DNA of 5,115 nt from CAUZRD01 sp963582255 (GTDB lineage: Bacteria > Pseudomonadota > Alphaproteobacteria > Rhizobiales > TMED25). The notes under the pieces were generated by a model, which searched no databases, was not told where the DNA came from, and saw only the letters and a program-made list of their open reading frames with translations. The DNA lies in the NCBI GenBank assembly GCA_963582255.1, contig CAUZRD010000153.1, positions 1-5,115 on the forward strand. The letters are read 5' to 3'. Both the position numbers and the translations under genes were made by a program. Below, piece by piece: positions 4,900-5,115 of this stretch (positions are counted from its first letter, which is position 1; every line of letters begins with the position of its first letter).

Positions 4900-5115
4900 A
4901 TGGCAAAACCACGTAAAGTAATCATAACCTGTGCGGTGACAGGTTCAATCCACACGCCGAGTATGTCTCCATATTTGCCTGTCACGCCAGATGAAATCAT
5001 GGATGATGCGTTGCGAGCTGCCGAAGCTGGTGCGTCGATATTGCATCTGCATGCACGTGATCCGGAAAACGGTAAGCCAGATCAAACCCCAGAAGCGTTT
5101 GGAAAATTTTTACCA
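4900..5115 (+). CDS. Beta-keto acid cleavage enzyme (BKACE, DUF849), 5' part
   Basis: The window ends after 72 codons of a gene whose product opens like BKACE enzymes, often annotated as 3-keto-5-aminohexanoate cleavage protein. These Zn-dependent TIM-barrel proteins convert a beta-keto acid plus acetyl-CoA into acetoacetate and a new CoA ester, a step in amino acid, carnitine and other catabolic routes. The first barrel strand is KVIITCAVTG (6-15), then the family-typical SMSPYLPVTPDEI (21-33), a helix with AAEAGA (40-45), and ILHLHARDPENGKP (47-60). His49 and His51 are the paired zinc ligands. Family members are usually about 270-310 residues, so roughly three quarters is missing; the visible part has no frameshift. 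Position 17, after T-G-S, is Ile, where the lysine-pathway enzyme has a Glu (Glu14, from memory), so the substrate is probably different. The gene has its own probable promoter, yet may still belong with the upstream transporter. Confidence 0.88.
   Translation, partial: MAKPRKVIITCAVTGSIHTPSMSPYLPVTPDEIMDDALRAAEAGASILHLHARDPENGKPDQTPEAFGKFLP

Overview
The window holds six protein-coding genes, two of them cut by its edges. Nothing here looks like an RNA gene, insertion sequence, CRISPR array or phage. Base composition is moderate (roughly half G+C by eye). The long MltB-type transglycosylase with a C-terminal peptidoglycan-binding domain, next to BKACE, TSUP, Gfo/Idh/MocA and CocE-type genes, fits a mid-GC alphaproteobacterium with a versatile catabolic lifestyle. 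That taxonomic guess is inference from family resemblance, not from a marker gene.

Layout, left to right. (1) Positions 1-901 (+) are the 3' part of a CocE/NonD-type serine hydrolase, mainly its PepX_C beta-sandwich domain. (2) Positions 908-950 form a long hairpin in the convergent gap, a probable shared transcription end. (3) Three genes follow on the minus strand, transcribed right to left: a secreted lytic murein transglycosylase (3786-2587), a Gfo/Idh/MocA-type NAD(P)-dependent oxidoreductase (2524-1547) and a single-domain cupin (1501-1052). The last two are 45 nt apart and each has a good Shine-Dalgarno site, so they are probably one operon acting on the same small polar substrate. The transglycosylase lies 62 nt upstream of the oxidoreductase and may or may not be co-transcribed. 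(4) Positions 3787-3981 are a divergent intergenic region with two clear dyads. (5) Positions 3982-4743 (+) encode a TauE/SafE (TSUP) membrane transporter starting at GTG. (6) Positions 4744-4899 are a gap with a perfect 12-bp palindrome and a plausible promoter. (7) Positions 4900-5115 (+) are the first 72 codons of a beta-keto acid cleavage enzyme (BKACE, DUF849).

Functionally, the oxidoreductase/cupin pair, the exporter, the BKACE and the CocE hydrolase look like parts of accessory carbon catabolism, with one cell-wall gene among them. No complete named pathway can be read from the window, and I see no convincing novel defence or mobile system. The items most worth a second look are the regulatory dyads at 3863-3882, 3903-3938 and 4777-4788, the TSUP-BKACE neighbourhood, and residue changes at canonical active-site positions of the cupin, the oxidoreductase and the BKACE.
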